A stretch of DNA of 38,017 bases, from positions 1 to 38,017 of IMG/VR virus record IMGVR_UViG_3300031839_000122; one strand, written 5' to 3'. Position numbers and translations under genes: made by a program. Below, in pieces: positions 16,058-25,361 of this stretch (within the stretch, counting starts at the first letter, position 1; each line of letters opens with the position of its first letter). The notes beneath the pieces were generated by a model. That model was given only the letters and a program-made list of their open reading frames with translations, was not told where the DNA came from and made no database searches. Origin of the DNA: a virus.

Positions 16058-19000
16058 ATGTCTGAAATAACCTATAATCCAGATAGTGGGGTAGGCCATA
16101 GGTTGGAAGGTAATAAGTATATTCCAACTAAAAAAGCAGTAAACCCTGACACAGGACAGGTGTATCTATATAATGGAGAAGAGTGGAAAGAGGTTCCTTC
16201 TAATCTTCTGAAACCTAAAGAAAAAGAGACAGAAACTCCTTCTTCAACGCCACCACCTTCTGCAGAACCTTCTGCTGTTCCTGCAGAAGCTCCTCCTGTT
16301 CCTGTAAAGACTCCTCCTATTTCTGTAGAGACTCCTGCTGTTACTACAGAACCTTCTGCTGTTCCTGCAGAACCTCCTGCCGTTACTACAGAACCTCCTG
16401 TTGATACTGGAAAAGATAAGGTTTTCGGATTTGCGGGAAAGACTATAGGTGACAGATTTAGAAAATTAGAAGAAAAAGTTAAAAATAAAACTGCTACTCC
16501 CTTTGAGATAGCAGAATATAGTAAATTGTTTAGTTCTTATGGACGGTTTCGAGCATCTAAAATGTTAGCTGGAGCGGCTAAAGATGTAGCATCAACACCT
16601 GTTGAAATAGTCAAATCTCTAACAACATTTGTATCACCTGATGCAGCTAAAGCAATAAAAGAATCTCCTATTGGTGAAGTAACAAAAAAAATTAATGAAG
16701 TATTAGAACCTAATTTAAATGATGAAGAGCAATTAATTAGAGAGTTAGTAGTGTTATCTACTATAACTGGTTTAGGTAAAAAACTTTTTAAAGATGGATT
16801 AGACTATATAGCAAAGAAAAGAGGAAGAGAATTTTCTGATAAAATAAAAAGAACAGCAGAATTAGCTGGTGCTAGTGCAGGTGGTACTCAAGGTTTTGTA
16901 CAAACCACAGATTTTAGTAAAGATGAGCAAGCAGCACTCATTACACTTGCAACTGATCCTGATATAGATTTTGGTCTTTTACCTGAGTCTGCAGTTGAGG
17001 CAATAAAAAAGTTTAGAGTAAATCCAAACGATCCTACTAGAAAAAATGAACTTCTTAAATATTTTGGTGCGATAGCAGATACTGCTGTTGGTTCAGCTTT
17101 ATTTGGAATTTTAAAAGGTGTGGGATTTACTGGTAAAAAACTATTTACTAAACAAAACATTGCTAGGTTAAACACTGCTGCAGGAAGACTATTACGATCT
17201 GATGCTAATCTTCCGCAACCTTTAGCGGATGCCGCAAGAAAAAGAACTAGAGCAGCAGCAGGTTATGAAATTGAAATTAAAAAACAAATAAAAGATTTAG
17301 AAAGATCAATTAAAGATAATGATGTTGATGAAGATATTCTAAATGAATATATAAATACAGGTGCTAAAAATAGACAACCTTATATAAATAGGGGTGTTCC
17401 TGAATCTGTGTTAGTTCAGGTAGACAATATTAAAAAACAAATTAAAGGTAATGAAGAATTAATTAATACTCAATTAGGATTAACAGGTAAGGCAAGAATT
17501 GGAGTGAATAGAGATCAAAACGGTTTCTATTTATCTAGAACTTTTGAATCTGCTAACAATCCTAAGTATTATGCTGAGATTAAAGATGCACTTCAAAATA
17601 AATCTTCTAATCCTCTTTTTATCACAAAAGTAGAGAACGCCAGAGCATATCTTAGAAATCAAGGTGTTGATGCTAATGATGTTGATAGTGTTATTACTAC
17701 TATGGTTAATAGATTGTCTAAAGAAGATAGACCTCTAATAGATAAAATATTTAATGGCACTGCACAACAAGGGTATCGTCCTGCAACTTTAAGAGTTTTG
17801 AAAAGAAAAAAAGGTTTAGATAAACCTATATTGGATTTACTAGGTGAAATTAAATCTGGTAAGCAGAATCTTGCTACTAGCTTAATACAACAAAATAAAT
17901 TAATAGCAGAATTAAAATATTTAAAAGATGTAGAAAAATTTGCTAAAGAAAATATAGGTGAGAACGTAGACTTGAGTGGTTTTTTTCCTATGTTACCTTC
18001 AGTAAAAACTACCTTTCAAACAAGTGCTGCTCCAAATATTGAATTTGGTTTAGAGCAAGTTGCCAAAGATGCAATTGGAAAATTTGGCGGTGACTCACGA
18101 AAAATATTAAAAGATATTTATACAAGTCCTGATATGGGTAGGGCTATTAATCAAGGTCTTGAGGTGTTTAATAGCTCTGGTAAACTTAGAAGCATCTGGG
18201 TTAATGCTGCATCATTAGCACAGGCAAAAGAAACTTTACTTGATCTACCTGCATATGCATTAAATCTTATTGGTGGTACTCAAAGTCTTATTGCTAATGG
18301 TCATTTTCTAAATCCTGTTGCTTATAAAGCAGCAGTAAAAGAAATAGGAACTTTAGGAAACCAGCTTACTTTAAAAAATCCTAAAGCTGTTGAAAAATTA
18401 GCAAAGCTAAGATCGCTTGGAGTTATTGAGCAGGATGTTACGGGAGAATTGATAAAAGCTGGTGCTGCTCAAATGCAGAATGCCACTGGCATAGTTGGTA
18501 GAACTTATCAAAAAGCAATGAGTAAGATAGGTTCTTTGTATGGTCAACCTGATGCATACTTAAAATTAGTTGCTTTTGAAAGTGAGAGATCAGCTTTAAA
18601 GAAGATATTTAAAGAAGGACCATCAATAAATAATATTATGAGAGATCGTAATGTTAATCGTAAAGAAGCTAAAAAAATATATGATAACGATCTAGATGAA
18701 AGAGCCGCTAGATATGTAAGAGAAACTATGCCTACATACGGTGATGCTGCTCCAATAGCTAGAGAATTAGCTAAGACTCCCTTAATTGGTAACTATGTAT
18801 TATTTCCTAGTGAGGTAATAAGAAATACTAAAAATATTTTAAAGACTAGTATGAGAGATATAGCCGAGGGAACAAAAACAAAAAATCCTGCATTGATTGC
18901 ACATGGAGCAAGAAGATTTGCAGGTGCTGGAGTTGTTGCTGGTGGTTGGGATATGGTTGCAAATCAAAATGAAGATGCTTATCAAATAACAGAAGCTAAT

Positions 19001-20104
19001 AAAAAGTTTGTTAATGCTGTATCTCCAGAATGGACAAAAGGTTCAAAGCAATTTTATCTTCAACCATTTGTTAAAGATAACAATCAGAAAGACCCTCGAA
19101 TAACATCTAGATATATCGGCTCTACATCTGCTGATACCTTTGATTTGCTTAAAGCACCTCTTCGTTTACTTCAAGCTAAGTTAGGACAAAATGGATTTGT
19201 TACTGATTCTGAAATAGACGATGCTATAGGTAATGCAACAAAGGGACTTATTGGTTCATATGTGTCTCCTAAGTTTTTAACAGAGGCATTAGTTAATGTT
19301 GTAAGCGGGACCAATTTAAAAACAGGTAAACCAATTTATGATGATGAGGTAGGTGCTACAACCAAAGATAAAGTTTTAACAGCATTAACAGAGATTGGAA
19401 AATTTTTAGAACCGGGAACTATAAAAGCTGTTAGACAGTATGTTGAGTCGGTAAGTTCAGAAGAACTCTTAGGAGAAGGACAAGGGCAAAGAGCTTCTGG
19501 CTTTCCTCTAAGTTCTAAAGACTTGGAGTTTTATGTTAAGACAGGTATACGTCCAGTAACTTTAGATGTTCAAAAATCTATGGGATATGATATGTCCAGT
19601 AGATTAAAAGCTATAGCTAAAACAAAAGATAATTTTTTAGCTGAAGTAAGAAAACTTCCAAGAAGAGAAATAACTAATGAAGATGTAGATAATCTTTTAA
19701 AGAGTTACAAAGATTTACAAGAACGTAAATACAGAGGTATGCAGAAATTTACACAAAGACTTAATGAATTTAAAAATGTTTCATACTATGAAATACCTAA
19801 AGGTAAGACTGAAATTGATTTAAAAAATAAAAAAACACTAGATGTGAGGGGAGTTTTAGAAGCAGCTACAGATCAGTTTTGGTATAATCCTAATGACAAA
19901 TTAATCTTACCATTGGTTGCAGATACGGCAAAGAATGTCCAAAAAGGAGTATTCATACCTGATAATTTAATTGGAGATATGAGTATATTTAAAGCTTTAG
20001 AAGATAGGCAAGTAAAACCTGAAGTATCTAGTAAATTACAACAAGGACTAATAGATATATTTTCAGAATATATTCAAAAGCCTTTGGTAGAAGTAAAGGA
20101 TTAG
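16058..20104 (+). CDS. Very large internal virion protein (gp16-like position)
   Basis: This 1348-aa product is the largest in the window. The first 60 residues have an NPDSG/NPDTG motif, then about 60 residues of Pro-Ala-Glu-Val-Thr repeats (e.g. TTEPSAVPAEPPAVTTEPPV) form a flexible linker. The rest is mainly alpha-helical and charged, with membrane-compatible stretches such as AYALNLIGGTQSLIANG near 735 and RRFAGAGVVAGGW near 955. No transglycosylase glutamate motif is visible; that activity appears to be in the 10169 product. Size, position at the end of the ejection cluster and helical build fit the protein that lines the trans-envelope channel in podoviruses. Specific enzymatic activity cannot be named. 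Confidence 0.65.
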   Translation: MSEITYNPDSGVGHRLEGNKYIPTKKAVNPDTGQVYLYNGEEWKEVPSNLLKPKEKETETPSSTPPPSAEPSAVPAEAPPVPVKTPPISVETPAVTTEPSAVPAEPPAVTTEPPVDTGKDKVFGFAGKTIGDRFRKLEEKVKNKTATPFEIAEYSKLFSSYGRFRASKMLAGAAKDVASTPVEIVKSLTTFVSPDAAKAIKESPIGEVTKKINEVLEPNLNDEEQLIRELVVLSTITGLGKKLFKDGLDYIAKKRGREFSDKIKRTAELAGASAGGTQGFVQTTDFSKDEQAALITLATDPDIDFGLLPESAVEAIKKFRVNPNDPTRKNELLKYFGAIADTAVGSALFGILKGVGFTGKKLFTKQNIARLNTAAGRLLRSDANLPQPLADAARKRTRAAAGYEIEIKKQIKDLERSIKDNDVDEDILNEYINTGAKNRQPYINRGVPESVLVQVDNIKKQIKGNEELINTQLGLTGKARIGVNRDQNGFYLSRTFESANNPKYYAEIKDALQNKSSNPLFITKVENARAYLRNQGVDANDVDSVITTMVNRLSKEDRPLIDKIFNGTAQQGYRPATLRVLKRKKGLDKPILDLLGEIKSGKQNLATSLIQQNKLIAELKYLKDVEKFAKENIGENVDLSGFFPMLPSVKTTFQTSAAPNIEFGLEQVAKDAIGKFGGDSRKILKDIYTSPDMGRAINQGLEVFNSSGKLRSIWVNAASLAQAKETLLDLPAYALNLIGGTQSLIANGHFLNPVAYKAAVKEIGTLGNQLTLKNPKAVEKLAKLRSLGVIEQDVTGELIKAGAAQMQNATGIVGRTYQKAMSKIGSLYGQPDAYLKLVAFESERSALKKIFKEGPSINNIMRDRNVNRKEAKKIYDNDLDERAARYVRETMPTYGDAAPIARELAKTPLIGNYVLFPSEVIRNTKNILKTSMRDIAEGTKTKNPALIAHGARRFAGAGVVAGGWDMVANQNEDAYQITEANKKFVNAVSPEWTKGSKQFYLQPFVKDNNQKDPRITSRYIGSTSADTFDLLKAPLRLLQAKLGQNGFVTDSEIDDAIGNATKGLIGSYVSPKFLTEALVNVVSGTNLKTGKPIYDDEVGATTKDKVLTALTEIGKFLEPGTIKAVRQYVESVSSEELLGEGQGQRASGFPLSSKDLEFYVKTGIRPVTLDVQKSMGYDMSSRLKAIAKTKDNFLAEVRKLPRREITNEDVDNLLKSYKDLQERKYRGMQKFTQRLNEFKNVSYYEIPKGKTEIDLKNKKTLDVRGVLEAATDQFWYNPNDKLILPLVADTAKNVQKGVFIPDNLIGDMSIFKALEDRQVKPEVSSKLQQGLIDIFSEYIQKPLVEVKD

Positions 20105-20107
20105 TTA

Positions 20108-20449
20108 ATGGAACTAGATGTAAGAATGATAGTTCAGATTGGGGCGGTCATTGCTTCATTAGCTGGTGCATGGGGGTTGGTTCGATCTCAGGTGGCAACT
20201 CTTAAACAACGACAAGACGAACAAACAAAATATCTTGATGAGTTGAATAGAGAATTAGATGCAGCAGAAAACTCAGTTTCTGTTTTACGTCAACAGATAA
20301 CCGTTCTATCTAATATATTAAGTCCTAGTAATTTAGAGGAACAGAATAGATGGAGGGGTTCAATTTCTGAAAGAATAAAAAAAGCAGAAGCAGAGATTAC
20401 CACTCTACATAAGATGCACAACGGAAGACATCCTAAAATAGAAACTTAA
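20108..20449 (+). CDS. Membrane-anchored coiled-coil protein (i-spanin or holin candidate)
   Basis: The 113-aa protein has one membrane helix at about residues 7-25 (MIVQIGAVIASLAGAWGLV), then a long heptad-rich, charged coiled coil (LKQRQDEQTKYLDELNRELD; SVLRQQITVLSNIL) and a basic end. This is the layout of inner-membrane spanins (Rz-type): short cytoplasmic N-terminus, one helix, periplasmic coiled coil. Single-helix holins are the alternative. It starts 3 nt after the giant ejection gene, in a late position suited to lysis genes. A proline-rich lipoprotein that could be the outer-membrane partner is encoded on the other strand at 37163-37360. No endolysin is seen nearby. Confidence 0.5.
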   Translation: MELDVRMIVQIGAVIASLAGAWGLVRSQVATLKQRQDEQTKYLDELNRELDAAENSVSVLRQQITVLSNILSPSNLEEQNRWRGSISERIKKAEAEITTLHKMHNGRHPKIET

Positions 20450-20485
20450 AATAAAAATGTAACAAGGTTAATATAAGGAAATATC

Positions 20486-21229
20486 ATGCACCCATACCCA
20501 TCAGTTACAAAATTAGGAAAACATGAACCATTTGAATTACAGGTGGTACGGAATCAAATAGAAAACCATAAAACGGTTTTCAAATTTGGCTTTAATCCAG
20601 ACGTAAACAGTACGGAAGAAACTGTATGGGATGTAGGAGGTATTTACGCCTATCCTAGTTCTGCAGTTGCTATGACTGTAACAACAGACGCAGGTACACC
20701 AGCAAACGATAATGGTGTAAAGGTGATAGTCTTTGGTTTAGATGAAGATTACAACGAAGTTAATCAAGAAGTAACTCTTGCTGGGGCTGGTACAGCCACT
20801 ACAACACAGACATTTCTTCGGGTCTTTCGTGCTTATGTTAGCGGATCGCAAGCACCTACTGGCAATCTAAACATCACCAATGGCGCAACGACATATGCTC
20901 GCATTACCCTTAATGAGAATCAGACCCTGATGGCCGTGTGGACTGTTCCTGCTGGATACACAGGATTTTTAGATCATGTCAACGTTGCTACTGGTACGAC
21001 TAATGCCAATCAATATATAACTGCTCAGTTGGTTCAGCGTACACAGGGTGGAGTATTTCGAGCTATGATGAAACAGACACTTAGTTCTGGTGGTGTTGCA
21101 GATTTTGTTATACGTTATCCAATTTCAGTGCCTGAAAAAACAGACATAGAAGTAAGAGCAGAATCTTCTGGAGCAAACAACCTTATTTCTGCAAACTTTT
21201 CTATTGTCTACATTAAGAATGAGTCTTAA
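20486..21229 (+). CDS. Structural beta-rich protein, probable head decoration or fibre
   Basis: The 247-aa protein is almost entirely beta strands with Thr, Ala, Asn and Gly turns (e.g. SSAVAMTVTTDAGTPANDNG, VWTVPAGYTGFLDHVNVATG) and few cysteines or charged clusters. The DNA is visibly richer in G+C than its neighbours (for example 20,880-20,940), a difference often seen in highly expressed or recently acquired virion genes. It has its own 36-nt leader with AAGGA-type purines and is the last gene on the + strand before the convergent gap. I infer a capsid decoration or other abundant virion protein. No specific family is named. Confidence 0.6.
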   Translation: MHPYPSVTKLGKHEPFELQVVRNQIENHKTVFKFGFNPDVNSTEETVWDVGGIYAYPSSAVAMTVTTDAGTPANDNGVKVIVFGLDEDYNEVNQEVTLAGAGTATTTQTFLRVFRAYVSGSQAPTGNLNITNGATTYARITLNENQTLMAVWTVPAGYTGFLDHVNVATGTTNANQYITAQLVQRTQGGVFRAMMKQTLSSGGVADFVIRYPISVPEKTDIEVRAESSGANNLISANFSIVYIKNES

Positions 21230-21318
21230 TAATAGCAAAATGCTCTGTAAGCTCGTATAAGCCTTACTGGTAGATTTAGGGATTGTTCTGGTGGGTAGGT
21301 AGCCGAGGCTGTCTTTAC

Positions 21319-21352
21319 CCCTACTCAGTGGTCAACGTAGGGAGTTATTTTT
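21319..21352 (+). terminator. Candidate terminator of the late block
   Basis: CCCTAC (21319-21324) pairs with GTAGGG (21337-21342) over a 12-nt loop, followed by AGTTATTTTT. It lies 90 nt past the last + gene in the convergent gap. An upstream GGGTA can pair with TACCC (21316-21320) instead, so two mutually exclusive hairpins share these bases. The stem is short. Confidence 0.45.
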
Positions 21353-21358
21353 CTGTGA

Positions 21359-21766
21359 TCAGTCAAATTTACAACGCTTTACCATCTCATCGACCTGTTC
21401 TTTGCCAAGAACCTCCAAAGCAGAGACAATAAGATTAATTAACTCTTCCTTACTTATATTCTTTCCATCTTCTACTTTGTTACCTCTAACTCTAGACAGA
21501 AGTTCTAGTGCTTTGATGGCGCTGTTAGTGTGTCCATTTGTTTTAGCAAAGGTATATTGATCTTCAATCTCTGCTACAACATCCACACTGGTCTTGAGTT
21601 CTCTGGATAGCTCTTCAATTCTTTCTACAATAAGATCATTCTGTAGAAGACGGTATCCTTGATTATATGCTGACCTATTAGAATAACCTGCACTCTTAGC
21701 TGCATCCGTAGCATTGTTGTTTAGTACATATGCCTGTGCAAATTTCTCCTGCTTCTCTGTCAGCAC
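21359..21766 (-). CDS. terS: Terminase small subunit
   Basis: The 135-aa protein begins LTEKQEKFAQAYVLNNNATD followed by AAKSAGYSNRSAYNQGYRLL, the typical N-terminal helix-turn-helix of Terminase_2-type small subunits that recognise packaging sites. A C-terminal helical part (EELINLIVSALEVLGKEQV) suits oligomerisation. It starts at GTG 21766, which overlaps the cupin stop (TAGTG) and has a strong GTAGGAGG leader. It is the last gene of the - strand block, so it is transcribed with early/middle genes and away from virion genes; the large subunit is not in the window. It partners with TerL in DNA packaging. Confidence 0.85.
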   Translation of the reverse strand: MLTEKQEKFAQAYVLNNNATDAAKSAGYSNRSAYNQGYRLLQNDLIVERIEELSRELKTSVDVVAEIEDQYTFAKTNGHTNSAIKALELLSRVRGNKVEDGKNISKEELINLIVSALEVLGKEQVDEMVKRCKFD

Positions 21767-22113
21767 TATTCTATTCCTCCTACCGTCTTGCGAACAATGT
21801 CTTCGCTAATCCCATTTAAATAATATACCTCTAAAGCTTCAACGGGTTCTTCCTTTGTAAAGAATCTATGATACTCATTAGGTTTAACTGAGGTAAACTG
21901 TCCTTGATATAATGGTGTTACATCTACTAGATCATAATCATTCTTTTGAACTTCAATAAATAGATTACCCTTTATGACATAAAACATATTCCATTTATAT
22001 TCATGTTTATGAAGAGAGCAGAAAGCATTCTTATTTATTTTTATTCTATGTACCTCAATCATCGAGGTAACTAGAAGAGGCTCTGTCGATCCCCAAACCT
22101 TTCCCATAATCAT
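21766..22113 (-). CDS. Small cupin protein
   Basis: This 115-aa single-domain cupin has FCSLHKHEYKWNMFYVIKGN as motif 1 (HxH...E-like) and VKPNEYHRFFTKEEPVEALE as motif 2, giving three histidines for a metal. The form is like mannose-6-phosphate isomerase type II or sugar-isomerase cupins. The ATG at 22113 is preferred over 22107 because AAGGA lies 7 nt before it. It follows two glycosyltransferase genes across a 154-nt AT-rich gap that holds no further gene, and precedes TerS. A role in sugar metabolism for surface modification is inferred from neighbours; the substrate is unknown. It is unrelated in length and layout to the 4171-4755 cupin protein. Confidence 0.7.
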   Translation of the reverse strand: MIMGKVWGSTEPLLVTSMIEVHRIKINKNAFCSLHKHEYKWNMFYVIKGNLFIEVQKNDYDLVDVTPLYQGQFTSVKPNEYHRFFTKEEPVEALEVYYLNGISEDIVRKTVGGIE

Positions 22114-22267
22114 ATATCAATCCTTATATTAGACAATCACAAAATGTATTTATTACAGTAGCTCCTATAACATAGGTAAAGTATAACAAAGGAGGTATGG
22201 TATATAAATAAAATAAAAACTTTGAGACTTTTTCTTTTTTCTTTTTAGAAATTCTATGATCTACTAG

Positions 22268-24583
22268 TCATAAGTTTAAAATCTTTTCATAAGGTTGTAG
22301 TTTGTTTGTATCTGATATGCTCCATAACTTAGAAACCAGAGTTCCTTCTCCGTAGAAGTTGATGTTTAAATTAACATCTTCTTTTTCAAAAAGCTTTTCA
22401 CAATCTTGTGCCATCGCTAGAAGTTCTCCCGTTGTCCAGAAGCTTTCGTCATCGACACCCACCTTCAGATATTTAGGTTTACCCTCTTCGGTAACTTCTT
22501 TCTTTTCCTCTTCGGAAGGTTCAGGCATAGAGCAATCGTATCCAAACAAGTGAAACTCTCTAAATCCTAGAGTATGCATGATGCCAATAGATCGCATAGC
22601 GGCACAAGTCCCACCAATGATCATGGTTGCTCCCTCTTCAATACCTAAGTTCTCGTCAACCTTAACTGAACCATTTCTAACTTTTTCTTGAATATTTTCT
22701 TGCAGTGCATTGGTGTATGCATGCCATCCTACAATGTTAGATGTTTTCTTTCGTAGCAAATCTACCACAGACGGATCGGTCATAGATGCAGTCATGAACA
22801 AAGTTTTGTCATCAATAGTTTTAAACAAATCTTTTCTAACGACACCATGTGTACTAACGCCAGAGATTGGGCGAGGATCAAGAATAACACAGGCAAATGG
22901 TTCGATATTATTTTTTAATAGATCGGGATAGGAGTGCTTTACGCATACAACCTTTGCTCTTTTTTTACCGACTCTTTTAATAGTCTGCTTAACCTTCTTC
23001 CAGTCAGTACTTTTACCGCCTGAGATAATAATAGCCACATCATTATTTGCTTTTGCTTTTGTAATCCAAGTATCAATAACAGATGTATTCTTTTTAACAT
23101 TATTAAGAATATCTTCTTTAGGCATACAGTCTCTTGGCTGCACCACAATGGGTGCTCGGCTAAACTCAACAGGTAGATCAGGCAGATCGTCATCTGTTAG
23201 CACCACTGCTAAATGAGTTATACCTCCTTCAACAATTCTATCAGAGGATGGTAGAACCTTTTTTCTCTTCTCTACCTTTTCTATAATTTTATTAACGCCA
23301 TAGAACTCTTCACCGGGATCATTACCGTTAGGGTCTTTAGAAACAAAGTCATCAAAGACTACCACACTACTTTCTTTCAGCATGTCATAATCATGATTAA
23401 CGGTATCTTCTGAATGACCGCCATCAATGTAAGCAAAGTCTACTTTCTTTTGCTGTAGTGTGTGCTTTGTATCTCCCTTAAACAATTCAAAATTAAATGT
23501 CTTACCTTTTGATTTACAATCTTTCTGGTATTGATTCAGCCTATCTTCAACTGCAGCAAATAGATTGTGCTGCTTACTGTTTAGCTCCTTCTCGTCAAGC
23601 TCAGTTGTTGCATCTTCAAACAGATCATAACCATAGTACGTTACTTCATCAGAAGATTTGAATGCAATCTCGGCCATCTGAATAGCTCTACCACCATTCC
23701 ATGTACCTGTCTCTGCAATTGTTTTGGGCTTATAGTGATCCACCAACTGTAGCAGTTGTCCATATCGTTTAGGACCATTGATATCAGGAGCGACTGTCTG
23801 TGAGATATTTTTCTTCTTATTACCTTTATAATGTTTTACATATTTCGACAGAGGGAATAAATCAAAAGCCTGATCTCCGTTGATCGGGTCTTTAATATCT
23901 GCATTGCCTGTCCAATCCATAAACTTCAGACCATGAGCCTTGTAGATAATAAGCAGACGCTCGAAAAGAAAACCGTCATGCCATTCTCTATAATTTAGAA
24001 TCTCTCCAGTAATATAAGCACCTACAAGATCGCCGATAAACTCTAGAGAAACTTCACTGTTTAGATTAAAACCAACGAACGATGTTTCACTATATGTAAA
24101 ATTCTTTCTTCCTAGATGTACCAAATCTACATCTGGTAGTGCTTCAAGAAAAGATGTTTTAGATAAGTCTTTATGTGTGGTAGTATCTGCATCTAACCAC
24201 ACAAGCCAATCAGGTGAGTAGCCGTCCCTATCGGCTTTTGCCTTTCTTTCAAAGGCACAATCAGCTATTGCAAATACTTTGTGACAAAACTTAATAGCAT
24301 CCATACGCCAGTTGTATTGCTTTGTCTCGGGAGACATACCATTAAACTTTTTATATGTATCTCTAAATTGATTTAATTCTTCTAGATCATTTAGATTTCT
24401 AAATTCAATGTTCTTATTATCTGGTAACTTCTTTGTGTTGATATCAAAGTCATGATAATAAGCAATCAATTTAATTGATGGCTCCCAGTGTTCAGCGGCA
24501 GTGAATACCATCTTCTCTGCATAGTCATGCCAGCCCTGCTCCGAGAAGGAGGTAACGACTGTTACTGTTCTTAAATTACTCAT
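22268..24583 (-). CDS. Three-domain glycosyltransferase - SAM methyltransferase - DUF115 fusion
   Basis: The 771-aa protein has three parts. Residues 1-260 are glycosyltransferase-like, with WLVWLDADTTTH at 126-137 holding a DxD metal site. Residues 270-470 are a class I methyltransferase of the FkbM/Methyltransf_24 type: IAETGTWNGG (289-298) is the SAM loop, then YIDGGH (385-390) and VVVFDDFV (407-414). Residues 515-770 match DUF115/MAF-flag10-like, as in motility-associated factors that transfer nonulosonic sugars: IIISGGKS, VILDPRPISG, GGTCAAMRSIGIMHTLG and FHLFGYDCSMPE. The gene overlaps the GT8-like gene by 8 nt. It probably builds or methylates a glycan on host surface or virion. I know of no family with this exact order. 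Confidence 0.75.
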   Translation of the reverse strand: MSNLRTVTVVTSFSEQGWHDYAEKMVFTAAEHWEPSIKLIAYYHDFDINTKKLPDNKNIEFRNLNDLEELNQFRDTYKKFNGMSPETKQYNWRMDAIKFCHKVFAIADCAFERKAKADRDGYSPDWLVWLDADTTTHKDLSKTSFLEALPDVDLVHLGRKNFTYSETSFVGFNLNSEVSLEFIGDLVGAYITGEILNYREWHDGFLFERLLIIYKAHGLKFMDWTGNADIKDPINGDQAFDLFPLSKYVKHYKGNKKKNISQTVAPDINGPKRYGQLLQLVDHYKPKTIAETGTWNGGRAIQMAEIAFKSSDEVTYYGYDLFEDATTELDEKELNSKQHNLFAAVEDRLNQYQKDCKSKGKTFNFELFKGDTKHTLQQKKVDFAYIDGGHSEDTVNHDYDMLKESSVVVFDDFVSKDPNGNDPGEEFYGVNKIIEKVEKRKKVLPSSDRIVEGGITHLAVVLTDDDLPDLPVEFSRAPIVVQPRDCMPKEDILNNVKKNTSVIDTWITKAKANNDVAIIISGGKSTDWKKVKQTIKRVGKKRAKVVCVKHSYPDLLKNNIEPFACVILDPRPISGVSTHGVVRKDLFKTIDDKTLFMTASMTDPSVVDLLRKKTSNIVGWHAYTNALQENIQEKVRNGSVKVDENLGIEEGATMIIGGTCAAMRSIGIMHTLGFREFHLFGYDCSMPEPSEEEKKEVTEEGKPKYLKVGVDDESFWTTGELLAMAQDCEKLFEKEDVNLNINFYGEGTLVSKLWSISDTNKLQPYEKILNL

Positions 24584-25361
24584 AAGTTTTGTTCCACTTT
24601 ATTGTTTTAGTTTTTCCTATCACTTTGTCTATCTCAACAGCATCTCTAAAGTTTGTCCATTCCAAAGCATACTTTGCATCAATTAGTCTTTGAGGTTTCC
24701 ATCCGGGGAACCAAGGCCCACCTGTAGTGAAGTGAACATTCTTTGCTTCAATCTCATGGTGTGAATGTCCATCCAACCAATTCCATTCTTCGGGAATATC
24801 ACCAATCAAATCATTGGATAGCCATTGAAAGTTATGTAGGTAATATCCTGTTTTTAAATTAACATCATCAACGGTCAAATTTTGGTGGGCTTCATGCTCA
24901 CAGTTCCACAGAACAAAGCTCGACCAGTTCTTTCTATTATACTGTGTTTGAACTTGATCGTCCATCTTTGTTTTAGCCGTTGGATTATAATTGTGTTTAA
25001 CGCACCATATAGCTTTATCTTCTCTAGAAGCGTAATCAAATACCGCCATGATATCTGATCTAACCATCATATCACAATCCATAAAAAGAGCAAGCCCCTT
25101 CAGATTATTTACAAAAGGAACTAGAAATCTTGTAAAGGAAAACTCTGTAGAGAATGGTTTGTTGTCCTGTGTATCTAATCTAACGCTGTTCTCTAATTTA
25201 AATGATCTTCTAAAGAAGTTGATGCGTCGAAGGGTGGATTGATCTAGAGCCACTACACTGATAGGCTCTGAGGCAGTATCCAATATAGACTCTCTTAATA
25301 CTTCATACGCTTGGTGTTCCTTATTGTCATACCCTATATACACTGTAGGGATATTGCTCAT
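24576..25361 (-). CDS. GT8-like glycosyltransferase
   Basis: The 261-aa protein begins IPTVYIGYDNKEHQAYEVLR, the nucleotide-sugar binding start of GT-A enzymes. FMDCDMMVRSDI has the DxD motif (D95-C-D97) that binds metal and UDP-sugar, and WLSNDLIGDIPEEWNWLDGH and HFTTGGPWFPGW resemble the acceptor side. This pattern is shared with many marine and rhizobial phage glycosyltransferases. It overlaps the upstream 48-aa gene by ATGA and the downstream fusion by 8 nt, so these act as a unit. Donor and acceptor are unknown; phage glycosyltransferases may glycosylate DNA, capsid or host O-antigen. Confidence 0.75.
   Translation of the reverse strand: MSNIPTVYIGYDNKEHQAYEVLRESILDTASEPISVVALDQSTLRRINFFRRSFKLENSVRLDTQDNKPFSTEFSFTRFLVPFVNNLKGLALFMDCDMMVRSDIMAVFDYASREDKAIWCVKHNYNPTAKTKMDDQVQTQYNRKNWSSFVLWNCEHEAHQNLTVDDVNLKTGYYLHNFQWLSNDLIGDIPEEWNWLDGHSHHEIEAKNVHFTTGGPWFPGWKPQRLIDAKYALEWTNFRDAVEIDKVIGKTKTIKWNKTYE

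Noticed and set aside
22185-22210. AAAGGAGG followed by ATG on the + strand in the gap before the GT fusion
   Set aside because: The frame stops after a few codons and faces a - strand gene block; no product.
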